A stretch of DNA of 17,189 nucleotides from Patescibacteria group bacterium. GTDB taxonomy: Bacteria > Patescibacteriota > Gracilibacteria > UBA1369 > PNNO01. The first letter of the stretch is position 1. Each line of letters opens with the position of its first letter. The notes under the pieces are model-generated. The model had not been told where the DNA came from and made no database searches. It saw only the letters and a program-made list of their open reading frames with translations. Below are positions 6,583-15,242 of the stretch, one piece after another. The translations under genes and the position numbers were made by a program. The stretch lies in contig JAJRYP010000051.1 in NCBI GenBank assembly GCA_024275695.1, positions 1-17,189 of the forward strand. The letters are read 5' to 3'.

Positions 6583-7419
6583 TTGCTATCAAAGAATGAA
6601 CTTGCGATAGTTATTCTTCATCACAATACGCCCAAAGAAGTTACGGAAAACTTGAAAGCGCTTCAAAAGGCGCGGCTTCCGGAAAGAACTGAAATTGTAG
6701 TTGTTGATAATGGTGAAAAAAACGGAAATGAGCAAATTCCCCGCTCTTGTTGTCGCGGATTAAATGTACGATTTTTTGATATACCAAACAAAGGTTTTCC
6801 TCAGGGAAATAATTTCGGAATCGAAAAAACCGACGCGGAATATATAGCAATGATAAATCCGGATATAGTAGTTGATCAAGATACGTTTATAAAGCTTTTA
6901 AACTATTTAAAAAATCATCCAAAAGTTGGAATAGTTGCTCCGCGACTTATTTATCCAAATGGGAAAATTCAAGATAATTATCGGGTTTTTCCAAGGCCCT
7001 TTGATTTGGTCGTGAAACGAATTCCTTTTTTAAGGAAAATGATGAAAAAAAGAATGGGAAGGTATTTAATGTGGGACAAAGATGCCAAAAAAAATGAGCC
7101 CGTTGATTGGATTACAGGCGCTTTTCAGATTGTTACAAGAAAATGTTGGGATGAAGCCGGGCCAAATTGTGAAGATTATTTTTTATTTATGTCCGACGTA
7201 GTAATTTGTCGTGACGCATGGGAAAAAGGATACGAAGTCCATTTTGTCGGAGAAGCTAGAGCTTTGCACAATGAAGCACGTTTATCCGAGGGCGGAATCA
7301 TGGATGTATTTCGTAAAAAAACAATGCGAATCCATATTAGAGATTCGTGGATTTATTTCAAAAAATATTTATTTAGAAAAATTCCCAAAGAGTGTCCTTC
7401 CGTAAAGGCTTATCGTTAA
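6583..7419 (+). CDS. GT2-family glycosyltransferase
   Basis: This is the second GT2 enzyme of the pair, 278 residues. Motifs are VVVDNG (39-44), NKGFPQGNN (69-77), the DxD-equivalent INPDI (91-95), WITGAF (176-181) and DYFLFMSDVVICR (198-210), where the usual E-D of the catalytic loop reads S-D. That substitution occurs in some relatives, but it is a point to check before assuming standard catalysis. The start is TTG at 6583, five bases after the previous stop; no in-frame ATG lies near, and the family-typical beginning (LAIVILHHNTP) follows at once. The stop at 7417-7419 lies one base from the stop of the opposing antiporter gene with no terminator between them. It probably adds a different sugar to the same glycan as its neighbour, which is inference. 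Confidence 0.86.
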   Translation: MLSKNELAIVILHHNTPKEVTENLKALQKARLPERTEIVVVDNGEKNGNEQIPRSCCRGLNVRFFDIPNKGFPQGNNFGIEKTDAEYIAMINPDIVVDQDTFIKLLNYLKNHPKVGIVAPRLIYPNGKIQDNYRVFPRPFDLVVKRIPFLRKMMKKRMGRYLMWDKDAKKNEPVDWITGAFQIVTRKCWDEAGPNCEDYFLFMSDVVICRDAWEKGYEVHFVGEARALHNEARLSEGGIMDVFRKKTMRIHIRDSWIYFKKYLFRKIPKECPSVKAYR

Positions 7420-7420
7420 C

Positions 7421-8581
7421 TTATTCTTTTTCTTTGGCCAATTTATAAAAAGGAATATACTTAACAAAGTATGTTGATACAATTATTGAAAGGAACATTA
7501 TTACTTCGATTGCCATGGCGTAATCCATGGAGATATGGCCGACACTTGCTCCAAGCAAAATGACAATAACGGAAAATTCGCTTAATTGGCCCAATCTCAC
7601 GCTGATTTCCAAATTCTCATTTGGAACGGCTTTAAATAATTTAAATGCCAATTTGAATATCAAAGGTTTTACAAATATTACAAAAACAAGTCCTATTATG
7701 ATTAGCGCGGAGTAGGATTGGAGATTTTGGAATTCCACATTCGCACCCAGTACAAAGAAAAACAGAATCATAAAAAAATCTCTTATTGTTTCTGATTTTT
7801 TAACGATAATCCTTAGTTTATAGGCGGGTAGGAATGTTAACGAAAGCCCCGCGATAAATGCGCCAATTTCTCTTGAGAAATTAAAAAATTCAGCTATTTC
7901 AGCAAACAAGAAGCACCACGCAAGTCCCAAAAGGAACATGATATCCGGCTTATGGAACACTTTTCGCGCAATATGTTTTAAAACGTAACGTTGTAAAACA
8001 AACGCAAGCAAGAATACGAATATGCCTTCAATTAAGAATTTAACCGCCTCAAACATTCCAAGATAGCCAACTTCATGTGAACTTGAGATGAAAAGCAGCA
8101 TCATAATTGCCAAAACGTCTTGGGTTATTAGGGCTGCGATACAATATTGTCTTACATAAGGATTTGGACTCTTCTCTTCGTTTAAGAGCTTCATCACAAC
8201 TACCGTGCTGCTAAACACCAGCACAATTGCCAGATAAAAAGTTTCGGCAATTCCAAGCTGTGTCAAAAAGCCTATAAAAAGGCCGGATACAAATATAACC
8301 ATACTTGCAACCAACGTTATTAACGTGCCTTTTCCGAATGTTCCGGAAAATATTTTTGCTTTTAATTCCAGCCCGATCAAATACAAAAGCAAAATAATAC
8401 CTACCTGTCCGATTGCTTCAAAAAAGAGATTGTTCGTAATGAGTCCAAGCCCCTGCGGACCAATAATCAATCCTGAAAAAATAAATGCGATAAGAAGCGG
8501 TTGTCGTGATAATTCCAAAATAATACTGAGGACGGCAGTTACTATAACGACTATGCTGAGCTGAAATATTAGTTCATCCAT
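7421..8581 (-). CDS. Kef-type cation/proton antiporter (CPA2 family), no RCK domain
   Basis: CPA2 proteins exchange K+ or Na+ for H+ across the inner membrane. The 386 residues form about 11-13 membrane helices. Signatures include GLIIGPQGLGL (37-47), LYLIGLELK (66-74), FSSTVVVMKLL (123-133), ITQDVLAIM (152-160), where the QD carries the transport aspartate, and EIGAFIAGLSL in the second half. The protein ends soon after the last helix at a short Lys/Glu tail, so it lacks the cytoplasmic RCK/TrkA-N domain that gates KefB and KefC. Control would have to come from another protein or at the RNA level. The ATG at 8581 has no Shine-Dalgarno. The region upstream holds a terminator-like hairpin on this strand. 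The transported ion cannot be told from sequence. Confidence 0.88.
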   Translation of the reverse strand: MDELIFQLSIVVIVTAVLSIILELSRQPLLIAFIFSGLIIGPQGLGLITNNLFFEAIGQVGIILLLYLIGLELKAKIFSGTFGKGTLITLVASMVIFVSGLFIGFLTQLGIAETFYLAIVLVFSSTVVVMKLLNEEKSPNPYVRQYCIAALITQDVLAIMMLLFISSSHEVGYLGMFEAVKFLIEGIFVFLLAFVLQRYVLKHIARKVFHKPDIMFLLGLAWCFLFAEIAEFFNFSREIGAFIAGLSLTFLPAYKLRIIVKKSETIRDFFMILFFFVLGANVEFQNLQSYSALIIIGLVFVIFVKPLIFKLAFKLFKAVPNENLEISVRLGQLSEFSVIVILLGASVGHISMDYAMAIEVIMFLSIIVSTYFVKYIPFYKLAKEKE

Positions 8582-8632
8582 ATTTTTATATTCTCATATT
8601 ATTTTCCCTAAATCAAGCCAAACGCCGAGATC

Positions 8633-8690
8633 AAAAAAATTGTCCGGGGTAGCCGGACGGGTACTCGGCGGCTAGTCGTTTGTCTAGCCA
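8633..8690 (-). promoter_or_regulatory. Attenuator-like element: stem-loop plus intrinsic terminator before the Kef gene
   Basis: Read on the minus strand, hairpin 1 is GGCTAG (8689-8684) with CTAGCC (8675-8670), 8-nt loop. Hairpin 2 is GTCCGG (8658-8653) with CCGGAC (8647-8642), 5-nt loop, followed by AA and seven T (8639-8633), a classic intrinsic terminator. The 3' arm of hairpin 1 (TAGCCG) is also perfectly complementary to CGGCTA at 8655-8650, inside hairpin 2, so an antiterminator could form at the expense of both. It lies about 50 nt before the Kef start, and no gene on this strand precedes it that would need terminating. I see no convincing promoter at its 5' side. It could be a leader attenuator or the end of a small RNA. 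Confidence 0.5.
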
Positions 8691-8711
8691 ACGGGTAGTC
8701 AAATTTAAGTG

Positions 8712-8740
8712 TTTATTTGAAAAGCCAATTTTGCTAAAAT
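8712..8740 (+). promoter_or_regulatory. Extended -10 promoter of trxB
   Basis: TAAAAT (8735-8740) is preceded by TGC, an extended -10 identical to that of the SGNH gene, with a weak TTTATT (8712-8717) 17 nt upstream. RNA start near 8747 would be 20 nt before the ATG at 8767. Confidence 0.5.
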
Positions 8741-8766
8741 ACTCTTTGGAATTTAACAATCGAAAT

Positions 8767-9681
8767 ATGGATATGTATGATATGATTATTTTAGGAGGTG
8801 GAGCAGCCGGACTAAGCGCCGGAATTTATGCGTCCCGCGGAGGTATAAACGTGATGTTGCTTGAAAAAGATGCACCCGGAGGACAACTTCTTTTAACTGA
8901 CAATATAGAAAATTATCCGGGATATGAACATATCGAAGGCTTTGAGCTTGCACAAAAATTTATGCGGCACGCGCAGAAATTTGGTTTAAACATGCAATAT
9001 GAAGGAGCGGAAAATATTAAAATTCATGACGATCACGTAGAGATTGAAACTAAAAGCAATATTTATAAGACTAAATATCTTCTCGTGGCGGTAGGTTCCA
9101 ATCCGCGAAAATTGGGAATTCCGGGCGAAGACAAATTTAGGGGAAAAGGAGTTTCATATTGTGCAACATGTGATGGAGCATTTTTTAAAGATAAGAATTG
9201 TATAATTGTGGGCGGTGGGGATTCCGCGCTTGATGAGGGAATCGCTCTTACAAAATTTGCTAAAAAAGTGACCATAGTTCATAGAAAAAATGACTTTCGC
9301 GCAGAACCGTATCTGGTTGATCTTGCTAAAAATAATGAAAAAATCGAATTTTTAATGAATCATGAAGTTAAGGAAATTCTTGGAGAAGATAAAGTAAATG
9401 AAGTTCTCTTGTATAATAATAAAGAGAATAAGGAATACAAAATGCCGATAGATGGAGTTTTTGTGTTTATTGGATATGTTCCAAATTCAAAAATACTTGA
9501 GGGGCAAATTGAGCTTGAGAACGGAGAAATCGTTGTCGACAGTTTTATGAAATCATCACATCCGCGAGTTTATGCCGCCGGAGATATAAGGCGAGGGTCG
9601 GTAAAACAGGTTGCGGCGTCCGGGGGTGATGGCGTTATGGCTGCAATTCAAATAATGCACAAATTACGCGCCGAAGGTTAA
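8767..9681 (+). CDS. trxB: Thioredoxin reductase
   Basis: TrxB moves electrons from NADPH through FAD to a redox-active disulfide and then to thioredoxin in the cytoplasm. From the ATG at 8767 the protein has 304 residues, normal for the low-molecular-weight enzyme. The FAD site GGGAAG is at 10-15, the active-site CATC at 132-135, the NADPH-binding GGGDSA at 149-154, and the C-terminal FAD motif AAGDIRRGSVKQ near 272-283. The frame is open further upstream, but the promoter and the family start (MYDMIILGGG) place the start at 8767 or 8773. The CATC motif and the spacing between domains are standard. Its stop overlaps the carB stop on the opposite strand by three bases. No thioredoxin gene lies in the window. 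Confidence 0.95.
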   Translation: MDMYDMIILGGGAAGLSAGIYASRGGINVMLLEKDAPGGQLLLTDNIENYPGYEHIEGFELAQKFMRHAQKFGLNMQYEGAENIKIHDDHVEIETKSNIYKTKYLLVAVGSNPRKLGIPGEDKFRGKGVSYCATCDGAFFKDKNCIIVGGGDSALDEGIALTKFAKKVTIVHRKNDFRAEPYLVDLAKNNEKIEFLMNHEVKEILGEDKVNEVLLYNNKENKEYKMPIDGVFVFIGYVPNSKILEGQIELENGEIVVDSFMKSSHPRVYAAGDIRRGSVKQVAASGGDGVMAAIQIMHKLRAEG

Positions 9682-12600
9682 TTTACATATTCTCTCCAGC
9701 TTTTAATTTCTAAATCTTCAAGTTTATAGCGTTTAAGAGCTCCGACTAAAAGACGTGCCACTTGAACATTCGTAATTAGCGGAATATTCATATCGATGGC
9801 TTTACGTCTGATCATGTAGCCGTCCGTGATTTCCTGACGCGTGTAATTTTTTGGAATATCAATTACAAGATCCACTTTTTTTTCCGAGATATAATCAATA
9901 ATGTTTGGAGATTTCCCGCTGCTGACTTTGTAGATTTTAGAATTTTTAATACCGTTTTCTTTAAGGAAATCGGATGTTCCTTCGGTTGCAAAAAGATTAT
10001 ATCCCATTTTGTGCAGAAGACGAGCGGCATTTAAAAAGTCCGCCTTATCCTGAATGCGTCCAATTGTAAGAAGGATATTTTTCTTTGGGAGCGTAAGGCC
10101 GACGGAGATCATTGATTTCATGAATGCTTCGTGAAGATCGTCTCCGAAGCAGGCAACCTCGCCTGTTGAAGCCATTTCCACTCCTAAAACGGGATCGGCT
10201 CCTTTAAGGCGCGAGAATGAGAATTGAGGAGCTTTAACGCCCACGTAATCCAGATCCAAAGTTTTGTATTCCAAGTCGGTCAGCGCCGGATCATTTGATT
10301 TATTAATCATTGCTTTTGTGGCAATTTCAATAAAATTGTATCCCGTAACCTTGGATGAGAACGGGAACGACCTGCTCGCTCGCAAATTACATTCGATAAC
10401 CTTAATCTCATTCGCCTTAGCCAAAAACTGAATATTAAAAGGCCCGGAAATTTTTAACTCGCTCGCAATCTGTTTAGTAATGGTCTTAATACGTCTAATC
10501 GTTTCTATGTAAAGTTTTTGAGGCGGCAAAACAATCGTTGCGTCTCCACTATGAACACCTGCATGCTCAACATGTTCGGCAATAGCATAAATAATAAGTC
10601 TTCCTTTATAAGCTACTGCATCAATCTCAATTTCTTTCGCTCCCTTTTCGAATTTGCTAATCACAACAGGTGCTTCGGGCGAAACCTGAGTTGCATGCTT
10701 AAGAAAATTAATAAGCAGATCTTCGTTGTGCGCCACACGCATCGCGGCACCCGACAAAACATATGAAGGTCTAACCAGAACCGGATACCGAACTTGCTTC
10801 GCAAATTGTAACGCATGATTAAATTTCGAAAGCTCTTTCCATTTTGGTTGGTCAACTTTAAGCTTATCAAGCATTGCGGAAAACTTGTGACGATTTTCCG
10901 CCCGATCAATATTTTTTGGATCCGTGCCGAGAATTTTCACACCGGCCGCTTTTAATTTAGTCGCTATGTTGTTCGGAATTTGGCCTCCCGTGGACAAGAT
11001 AACGCCATAAGGTTTTTCCTTTTCATAAATACCAAGAACGCGTTCAACGGAAAGTTCATCAAAATAAAGCTTATCCGAAATATCATAATCGGTTGAAACG
11101 GTTTCCGGATTGTAGTTGATCATAATAGTTTCGTATCCCTCTTTGCCAACCGTGGAAAGCGCGGTAACGCAGCACCAATCAAATTCAACGGAAGAGCCGA
11201 TACTGTAGGATCCGGAACCAAGTACGATAATCTTTTTCTTTCGTGAAAATTTCACGTCGTCTTTGTTGCCGTGATATGTAAGATACAAATAATTGGTGTT
11301 GGCCGGGTATTCCGCCGCCATTGTGTCGATTTGTTTGATAACGGGAACGATGTTATGTTTTTTACGCAGCGCCCGAACTTGCGCTTCGCTATTTTTTGTA
11401 ATATTTGAAATCTGCTTATCCGAGAATCCATATTTCTTTGCCTGTAAAAGCAGTTCCGGCTTAATCCTCTTGTCTTTCTCCAATTTCTTTTCGGTTGTGA
11501 TAATATTTTTAAGCTTTTCAAGAAACCATTCGTCGATACCTGAAAGCTTGTTAATTTTTTTAACGCTCCAACCTTTTTTGAGTGCCTTTGTGATTGCGAG
11601 AATTCTTTTAGGTGTTGGAACGGAAATTTCTTTCGACAAATTTTTTGTTTTAAAAGCAATTTTCTTATTTGCCGTGAAACCGTGAAGACCAATTTGCAAC
11701 ATACGTAAACCTTTTTGCATAACTTCTTCAAACGTTCTTCCAAGCGCCATAATTTCACCAACCGATTTCATTTCGCTTGTAATTTCATGGGAAACGCGTT
11801 GAAATTTTTCAAGATCCCAACGAGGAATTTTAAGCGCGAGATAATCGAGCGCGGGCTCAAAACACGCAGTCGTGGTTTTTGTAATTGCATTTTTAAGTTC
11901 GGGAAGCGTGTGGCCGAGCGCGAGTTTTGCCGCTACGTGAGCTAAAGGATAACCGGTTGCCTTTGAAGCCAAAGCGGACGAGCGTGATAATCTCGCATTA
12001 ACTTCAATTACACGATAATCCTTGGAATGAGGATCAAGGGCAAATTGAATGTTACATTCGCCAACGATTCCAAGATGCCGGATAGTTTTTACGGAAAGCT
12101 CTCTTAATTTGTGATACTCGCTATTTGTGAGTGTTTGGGAAGGAGCGATAACAATACTTGCTCCCGTGTGAATTCCGAGCGGATCAAAATTTTCCATATT
12201 GCAAACGGTGATGCAATTATTTTGCGCATCACGTACAACTTCGTATTCAACTTCTTTCCATCCTTTAAGATTTTCTTCAACAAGAACTTGGGGACTGTAT
12301 GCAAACGCATTATTGAGTAGTTCCTTAAGTTCCCTTTTGTTGTGAGCGAATCCCGAACCCTTTCCTCCAAGAGCAAAAGCAGCCCTTATAATTACCGGGA
12401 AGCCGATTTTTTCCGCCGCTTTTAATGCGCTTTCCGGAGTTCTGCAGGCAAAACTTGTTGGGACTTTAACTTTGATTTTCGCAAGTTCTTTATTGAAAAG
12501 TTCGCGATCTTCCGTATTTTGAATTGTTTCAACAGGCGTTCCTAAAACGCGAACATTGTATTTTTTTAAAATTCCTTTTTCAAAAAGTTCGACTCCGCAA

Positions 12601-12901
12601 TTAAGAGCGGTTTGTCCTCCAAATGCCAGAAAAATTCCGTCAGGCTTTCTTTCTTAATTATCTCTTCCACAAAATATGCATTAACAGGGAGGAAATAGAT
12701 TTTGTCGGCAAGCTCTTTACTTGTTTGATTTGTAGCAATATTGGGATTAACCAAAACGCTCTTAATTTTTTATTCTTTAAGCGCTTTAATTGCTTGCGAT
12801 CCCGAATAGTCAAACTCCCCGGCTTCTCCGATCTTAAGTGCGCCCGATCCGAGAACAAGAACTTTTTTTATTTTTTTTGCCGGAGTGAGTTTGCGAGTCA
12901 T
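9678..12901 (-). pseudogene. carB: Carbamoyl-phosphate synthase large subunit, interrupted near the N-terminus
   Basis: CarB makes carbamoyl phosphate from ammonia (delivered by CarA), bicarbonate and two ATP, for pyrimidine and arginine synthesis. Translated piecewise from ATG 12901, the family can be followed end to end: LKIGEAGEFDYSGSQ, then LAFGGQTALNCGVE, FALGGKGSGF, KGWKEVEYEVVRD, MENFDPLGIHTG, SRSSALASKATGYP, the second-half GSSVEFDWCC and NPETVSTDYD, and a C-terminal MGS-like allosteric domain. Two lesions break it: an in-frame TAA at 12770-12772 (codon 44), and a missing base near 12645 (codon about 86), after which the frame is open to the stop at 9678. Corrected length is 1074 residues, like E. 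coli CarB. The first ATG beyond both lesions is at 12197, which would remove much of the first ATP-grasp domain but leave the second intact. No carA is present here. Identity is certain; whether the lesions are real is not. Confidence 0.93.
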
Positions 12902-13077
12902 TATATAGGTATAAATTTTTTATGGAATTCTGTTAGAGAGACGGGCTTTCCTCCTCTACCATAATTCGTGCCATCCAGGTCGAATAAAACCACTTGTCCG
13001 GAAAGTACTTTTTCGATTTTTACTCTGTCGGATCTGTCTCGCGCTTTCCAAATTTCTCCTTTACGAGGTGTTTGCAT
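12901..13077 (-). CDS. 58-residue protein overlapping the carB start
   Basis: This short gene is MQTPRKGEIWKARDRSDRVK at its start and ends HKKFIPI. Its stop overlaps the carB ATG by one base (TAATG, 12903-12899), which suggests translational coupling. A good promoter lies 30-58 nt upstream, giving a leader of about 23 nt. Composition looks coding: basic, with GEIWKA, then alternating hydrophobics VKIEKVLSGQVVLFD, a turn GTNYGRGG and VSLTEFHKKF. The alternating strands recall small SH3-like beta barrels, but I do not recognise a family. There are no cysteines and no signal peptide. As first gene of the carB transcript it might tune carB or simply carry its translation. Below the usual length cut-off, it is easily missed. 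Confidence 0.68.
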   Translation of the reverse strand: MQTPRKGEIWKARDRSDRVKIEKVLSGQVVLFDLDGTNYGRGGKPVSLTEFHKKFIPI

Positions 13078-13106
13078 AAAATAGATTGGCTAAATTTATC
13101 GAAGCT

Positions 13107-13135
13107 ATTATTGCAGAATATCGTGAAAACCTCAA
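13107..13135 (-). promoter_or_regulatory. Promoter of the 58-residue gene and carB
   Basis: On the minus strand, TTGAGG (13130-13135), a 17-nt spacer and AATAAT (13107-13112) preceded by TGC, an extended -10. It starts two bases past the stop of the transporter gene. Confidence 0.6.
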
Positions 13136-13137
13136 CA

Positions 13138-14622
13138 TTAGAAAATTAGCATAATAATTGCGGGAATAATCACAAATCCCGCTATGTATTTGAGAATATT
13201 TCGCTTTCTCATTTTGATAACATGGAGGGAAAGATACCTGGTAACTTTGTAAATAAGCATTGATCCGAAATTTCCAAAAAGAAACAAAACGCCAAACGCA
13301 GACATTAAAGTTAACACAACTCCGCCGGCAACGGCATATCCCTCCGCATTCGCAAAAGATGCCAGAAGTACGTCAATAAATGTTCCAACACTTGTTCCGA
13401 TCATATATGGAATGGCTTGCCTGAGTGTAACTACTCTGGCAATCGCAAGCGGTACCATTAACGTAACTAAAAGAGAAGAACTTGGAATGATTATTGTTAA
13501 CGCAAGACCGACTGCAAAAGCTCTCCAATGGGTTCTTAAATGCTTTTCCATAATCGCACGAGTGTGTCTTTTACCTCCCAAAAATATGAACATGCTTTTC
13601 CCTACTCGTCCTAAACTGAAAATCAAAAGGAATATACCTATAATAAAAAGCACTATTAAGGGAAGTTTATCCAGTTGCAGTAAATCTCTAACAGGATCGG
13701 TTATTACGGCCAATAAATCCGGGATTTTGCTAAACGCCGGCAAATTTTCAGCCACACTTGCGATTTTATCTCCCGAAGCCGTGAAAATTCCCGTTGTTAT
13801 TTGAACAAGAAAAACAATAATTATGAGAAAAAACGAATATATTACATTGGCAAGTCCAAGCTCGAAGCCATGTCTTAAATGCCAATGATGTTTCGTTCTT
13901 ATTACAAGCGAAGCCAAAATAGGCGTGACCGCATTACCCAAAGTTAATCCAAGGAGAATATAAAAAGCTATATTAAAATCTATAATTCCCGCGCCTGTAA
14001 GTGTGTTTGTAAGGATAGCTATAACAGAGGCGGATTGTGCGATAATCGAGGAAAACCATCCGGCACCAAAGGCGCTTGCCGGACTGTCAATAGCGGAGGT
14101 TATACTTTGAACCGCGCCGTTGCTTATGGCAATTGTCACATCTTTTATTATGATTATCGAAAATATAAAAAGATAAAGTACGCCAATAAATTGCAGCGTA
14201 TTTATTATTTTTCTACGTCTTGAATAAACACGGCGCTTAATGGAAATAAGTTTTCTACGTGCTTGTTCAATTTCTTTTTGAGTCATTTCTTCAAGCTCTT
14301 TTTCAGCTCTGGCGGCTTCTTTATTAATATTCTTATTTTCTCTTTGGGCATCTTCCAGAAGCTCTTTTTCTTTTTTGTCGAATTTTTTTTGCAGCCTTGT
14401 TTTTCGTTTTTCAATTTTTTTAAGAGCGTCAAGAGCTTTTTTGCTCATTATTTTTAAGGATCCTTCCGTTTTTTTGTTTGATTCTTCAAGCTTTTCTTGT
14501 TTTTCGCGTTCAATTTTTTCTTTACCGAATTTTAACTTTCGCTTTGAACGATCCTTGAGCATACGAAACTCGCGTTCTTTTTTTTTCAATTCTTTTTTTA
14601 AATCAGGATCATTATTTGTCAT
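13138..14622 (-). CDS. Na/Pi-cotransporter-family membrane protein with long coiled-coil N-terminus
   Basis: Na/Pi cotransporter II relatives (PF02690-like) have two inverted halves, each with a serine-rich QSSS-like loop. Here the first is IIAQSASVIAILTN (193-206) and the second TIIIPSSSLLVTLM (376-389). About eight or more membrane helices occupy residues 141-494, with GLTLGNAVTPILAS (225-238) and IGTSVGTFIDVLLAS (408-422) as the paired re-entrant-type segments. Residues 1-140 are unusual: a highly charged, Lys/Glu-rich coiled coil ending in a basic patch (RRRK) just before helix 1, so it should lie in the cytoplasm. The start ATG at 14622 overlaps the stop of the VOC gene (ATGA), implying coupled translation. 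Transport of phosphate is inferred from family; many bacterial members are unproven. Confidence 0.8.
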   Translation of the reverse strand: MTNNDPDLKKELKKKEREFRMLKDRSKRKLKFGKEKIEREKQEKLEESNKKTEGSLKIMSKKALDALKKIEKRKTRLQKKFDKKEKELLEDAQRENKNINKEAARAEKELEEMTQKEIEQARRKLISIKRRVYSRRRKIINTLQFIGVLYLFIFSIIIIKDVTIAISNGAVQSITSAIDSPASAFGAGWFSSIIAQSASVIAILTNTLTGAGIIDFNIAFYILLGLTLGNAVTPILASLVIRTKHHWHLRHGFELGLANVIYSFFLIIIVFLVQITTGIFTASGDKIASVAENLPAFSKIPDLLAVITDPVRDLLQLDKLPLIVLFIIGIFLLIFSLGRVGKSMFIFLGGKRHTRAIMEKHLRTHWRAFAVGLALTIIIPSSSLLVTLMVPLAIARVVTLRQAIPYMIGTSVGTFIDVLLASFANAEGYAVAGGVVLTLMSAFGVLFLFGNFGSMLIYKVTRYLSLHVIKMRKRNILKYIAGFVIIPAIIMLIF

Positions 14623-15017
14623 GCGGCAGTTTTATCTTCTTGCCATAAACCAAAGGTGTTTCCTTCGGTATCTTTGACGACGGCATTCCATCCCAGCCCT
14701 TTCACGGGCATTTTCGGCATTAAAATTTGTCCACCAAGCGCTTCGACTTTTGTTTGCGATTCCTCGATGTTATCAACATTAATATAATTAATCGGATATT
14801 GAGCCGGATCCGTCCTTTTCATCATTCCGCCGTTAATACCGGGCCCTTGAGGGACTCCTTCTTCATTCACAGGGACAGTAAAAACAAGTTGATAATCCTC
14901 AAAATCCGGCCCTGCCGGTTTAATCACCCATCCAAAAAGCTCTTTGTAAAATTTTGAAGCTCTTTCCATGTCGTCTACGGGAATTTCGAAATGAGTCGGG
15001 GTATGTGGAATATTCAT
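14619..15017 (-). CDS. VOC-superfamily (glyoxalase/bleomycin-resistance fold) protein
   Basis: Vicinal-oxygen-chelate proteins are small metal enzymes or binding proteins built from paired beta-alpha-beta-beta-beta modules. This 132-residue protein shows the typical start HFEIPVDDMERASKFYKELF with H9 as a potential metal ligand. The second module has INYINVDNIEESQTKVEALG and then VVKDTEGNTFGLWQ, where a family glutamate position is occupied by the NTFGLWQ strand. The exact substrate cannot be inferred; such proteins are often annotated as glyoxalase or lyase without proof. Start is ATG at 15017, no Shine-Dalgarno. Its last four bases overlap the transporter start, so both are one operon driven from 15046-15074. 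Confidence 0.88.
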   Translation of the reverse strand: MNIPHTPTHFEIPVDDMERASKFYKELFGWVIKPAGPDFEDYQLVFTVPVNEEGVPQGPGINGGMMKRTDPAQYPINYINVDNIEESQTKVEALGGQILMPKMPVKGLGWNAVVKDTEGNTFGLWQEDKTAA

Positions 15018-15045
15018 ACTGCATAAGTTTATAAATACTACGATG

Positions 15046-15074
15046 ATAATAACGTCTCGTTGAATCTTTTACAA
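15046..15074 (-). promoter_or_regulatory. Promoter of the VOC-transporter operon
   Basis: On the minus strand, TTGTAA (15069-15074), a 17-nt spacer and TATTAT (15046-15051). RNA start near 15039 gives a leader of about 22 nt. Confidence 0.5.
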
Positions 15075-15093
15075 TATGGAAGCTACGCTACCG

Positions 15094-15186
15094 TGGCGGA
15101 GAGGGGGGGATTCGAACCCCCGCGGCAACATACGTCACCCTACAGGTTTAGCAAACCCGCCTCTTCAGCCACTTGAGTACCTCTCC
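15094..15186 (-). tRNA. tRNA-Ser(GCU)
   Basis: The cloverleaf can be drawn by eye. A 7-bp acceptor stem GGAGAGG/CCTCTCC, discriminator G and an encoded CCA end are present. The anticodon loop is TTGCTAA with anticodon GCT (15152-15150), reading AGC/AGU serine codons. A long variable arm as in class II tRNAs follows, then the T arm GGGGGTTCGAATCCCCC. Length is 93 nt with CCA. Flanking bases extend the symmetry: the minus strand reads ACCGTGG at the 5' edge and CCACGGT at the 3' edge. It has its own promoter upstream. Confidence 0.96.
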
Positions 15187-15210
15187 ACGGTATGTTTGCG
15201 GGCGAACTAA

Positions 15211-15239
15211 AGTCTACTTTGCAATTCGCGACTTGTAAA
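15211..15239 (-). promoter_or_regulatory. Promoter of tRNA-Ser
   Basis: On the minus strand, TTTACA (15234-15239), a 17-nt spacer and TAGACT (15211-15216). RNA start near 15204 leaves an 18-nt tRNA leader. It begins three bases past the aminotransferase stop. Confidence 0.5.
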
Positions 15240-15242
15240 GAT

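Noticed and set aside
7405..7440. Terminator between the convergent glycosyltransferase and Kef genes
   Set aside because: The stops are one base apart and no stem with a T tract is visible; the same holds for trxB and carB, whose stops overlap.
11252..11761. Long open frames inside carB in other frames, on both strands
   Set aside because: They overlap the conserved CarB reading frame, and their predicted peptides have no recognisable domain.
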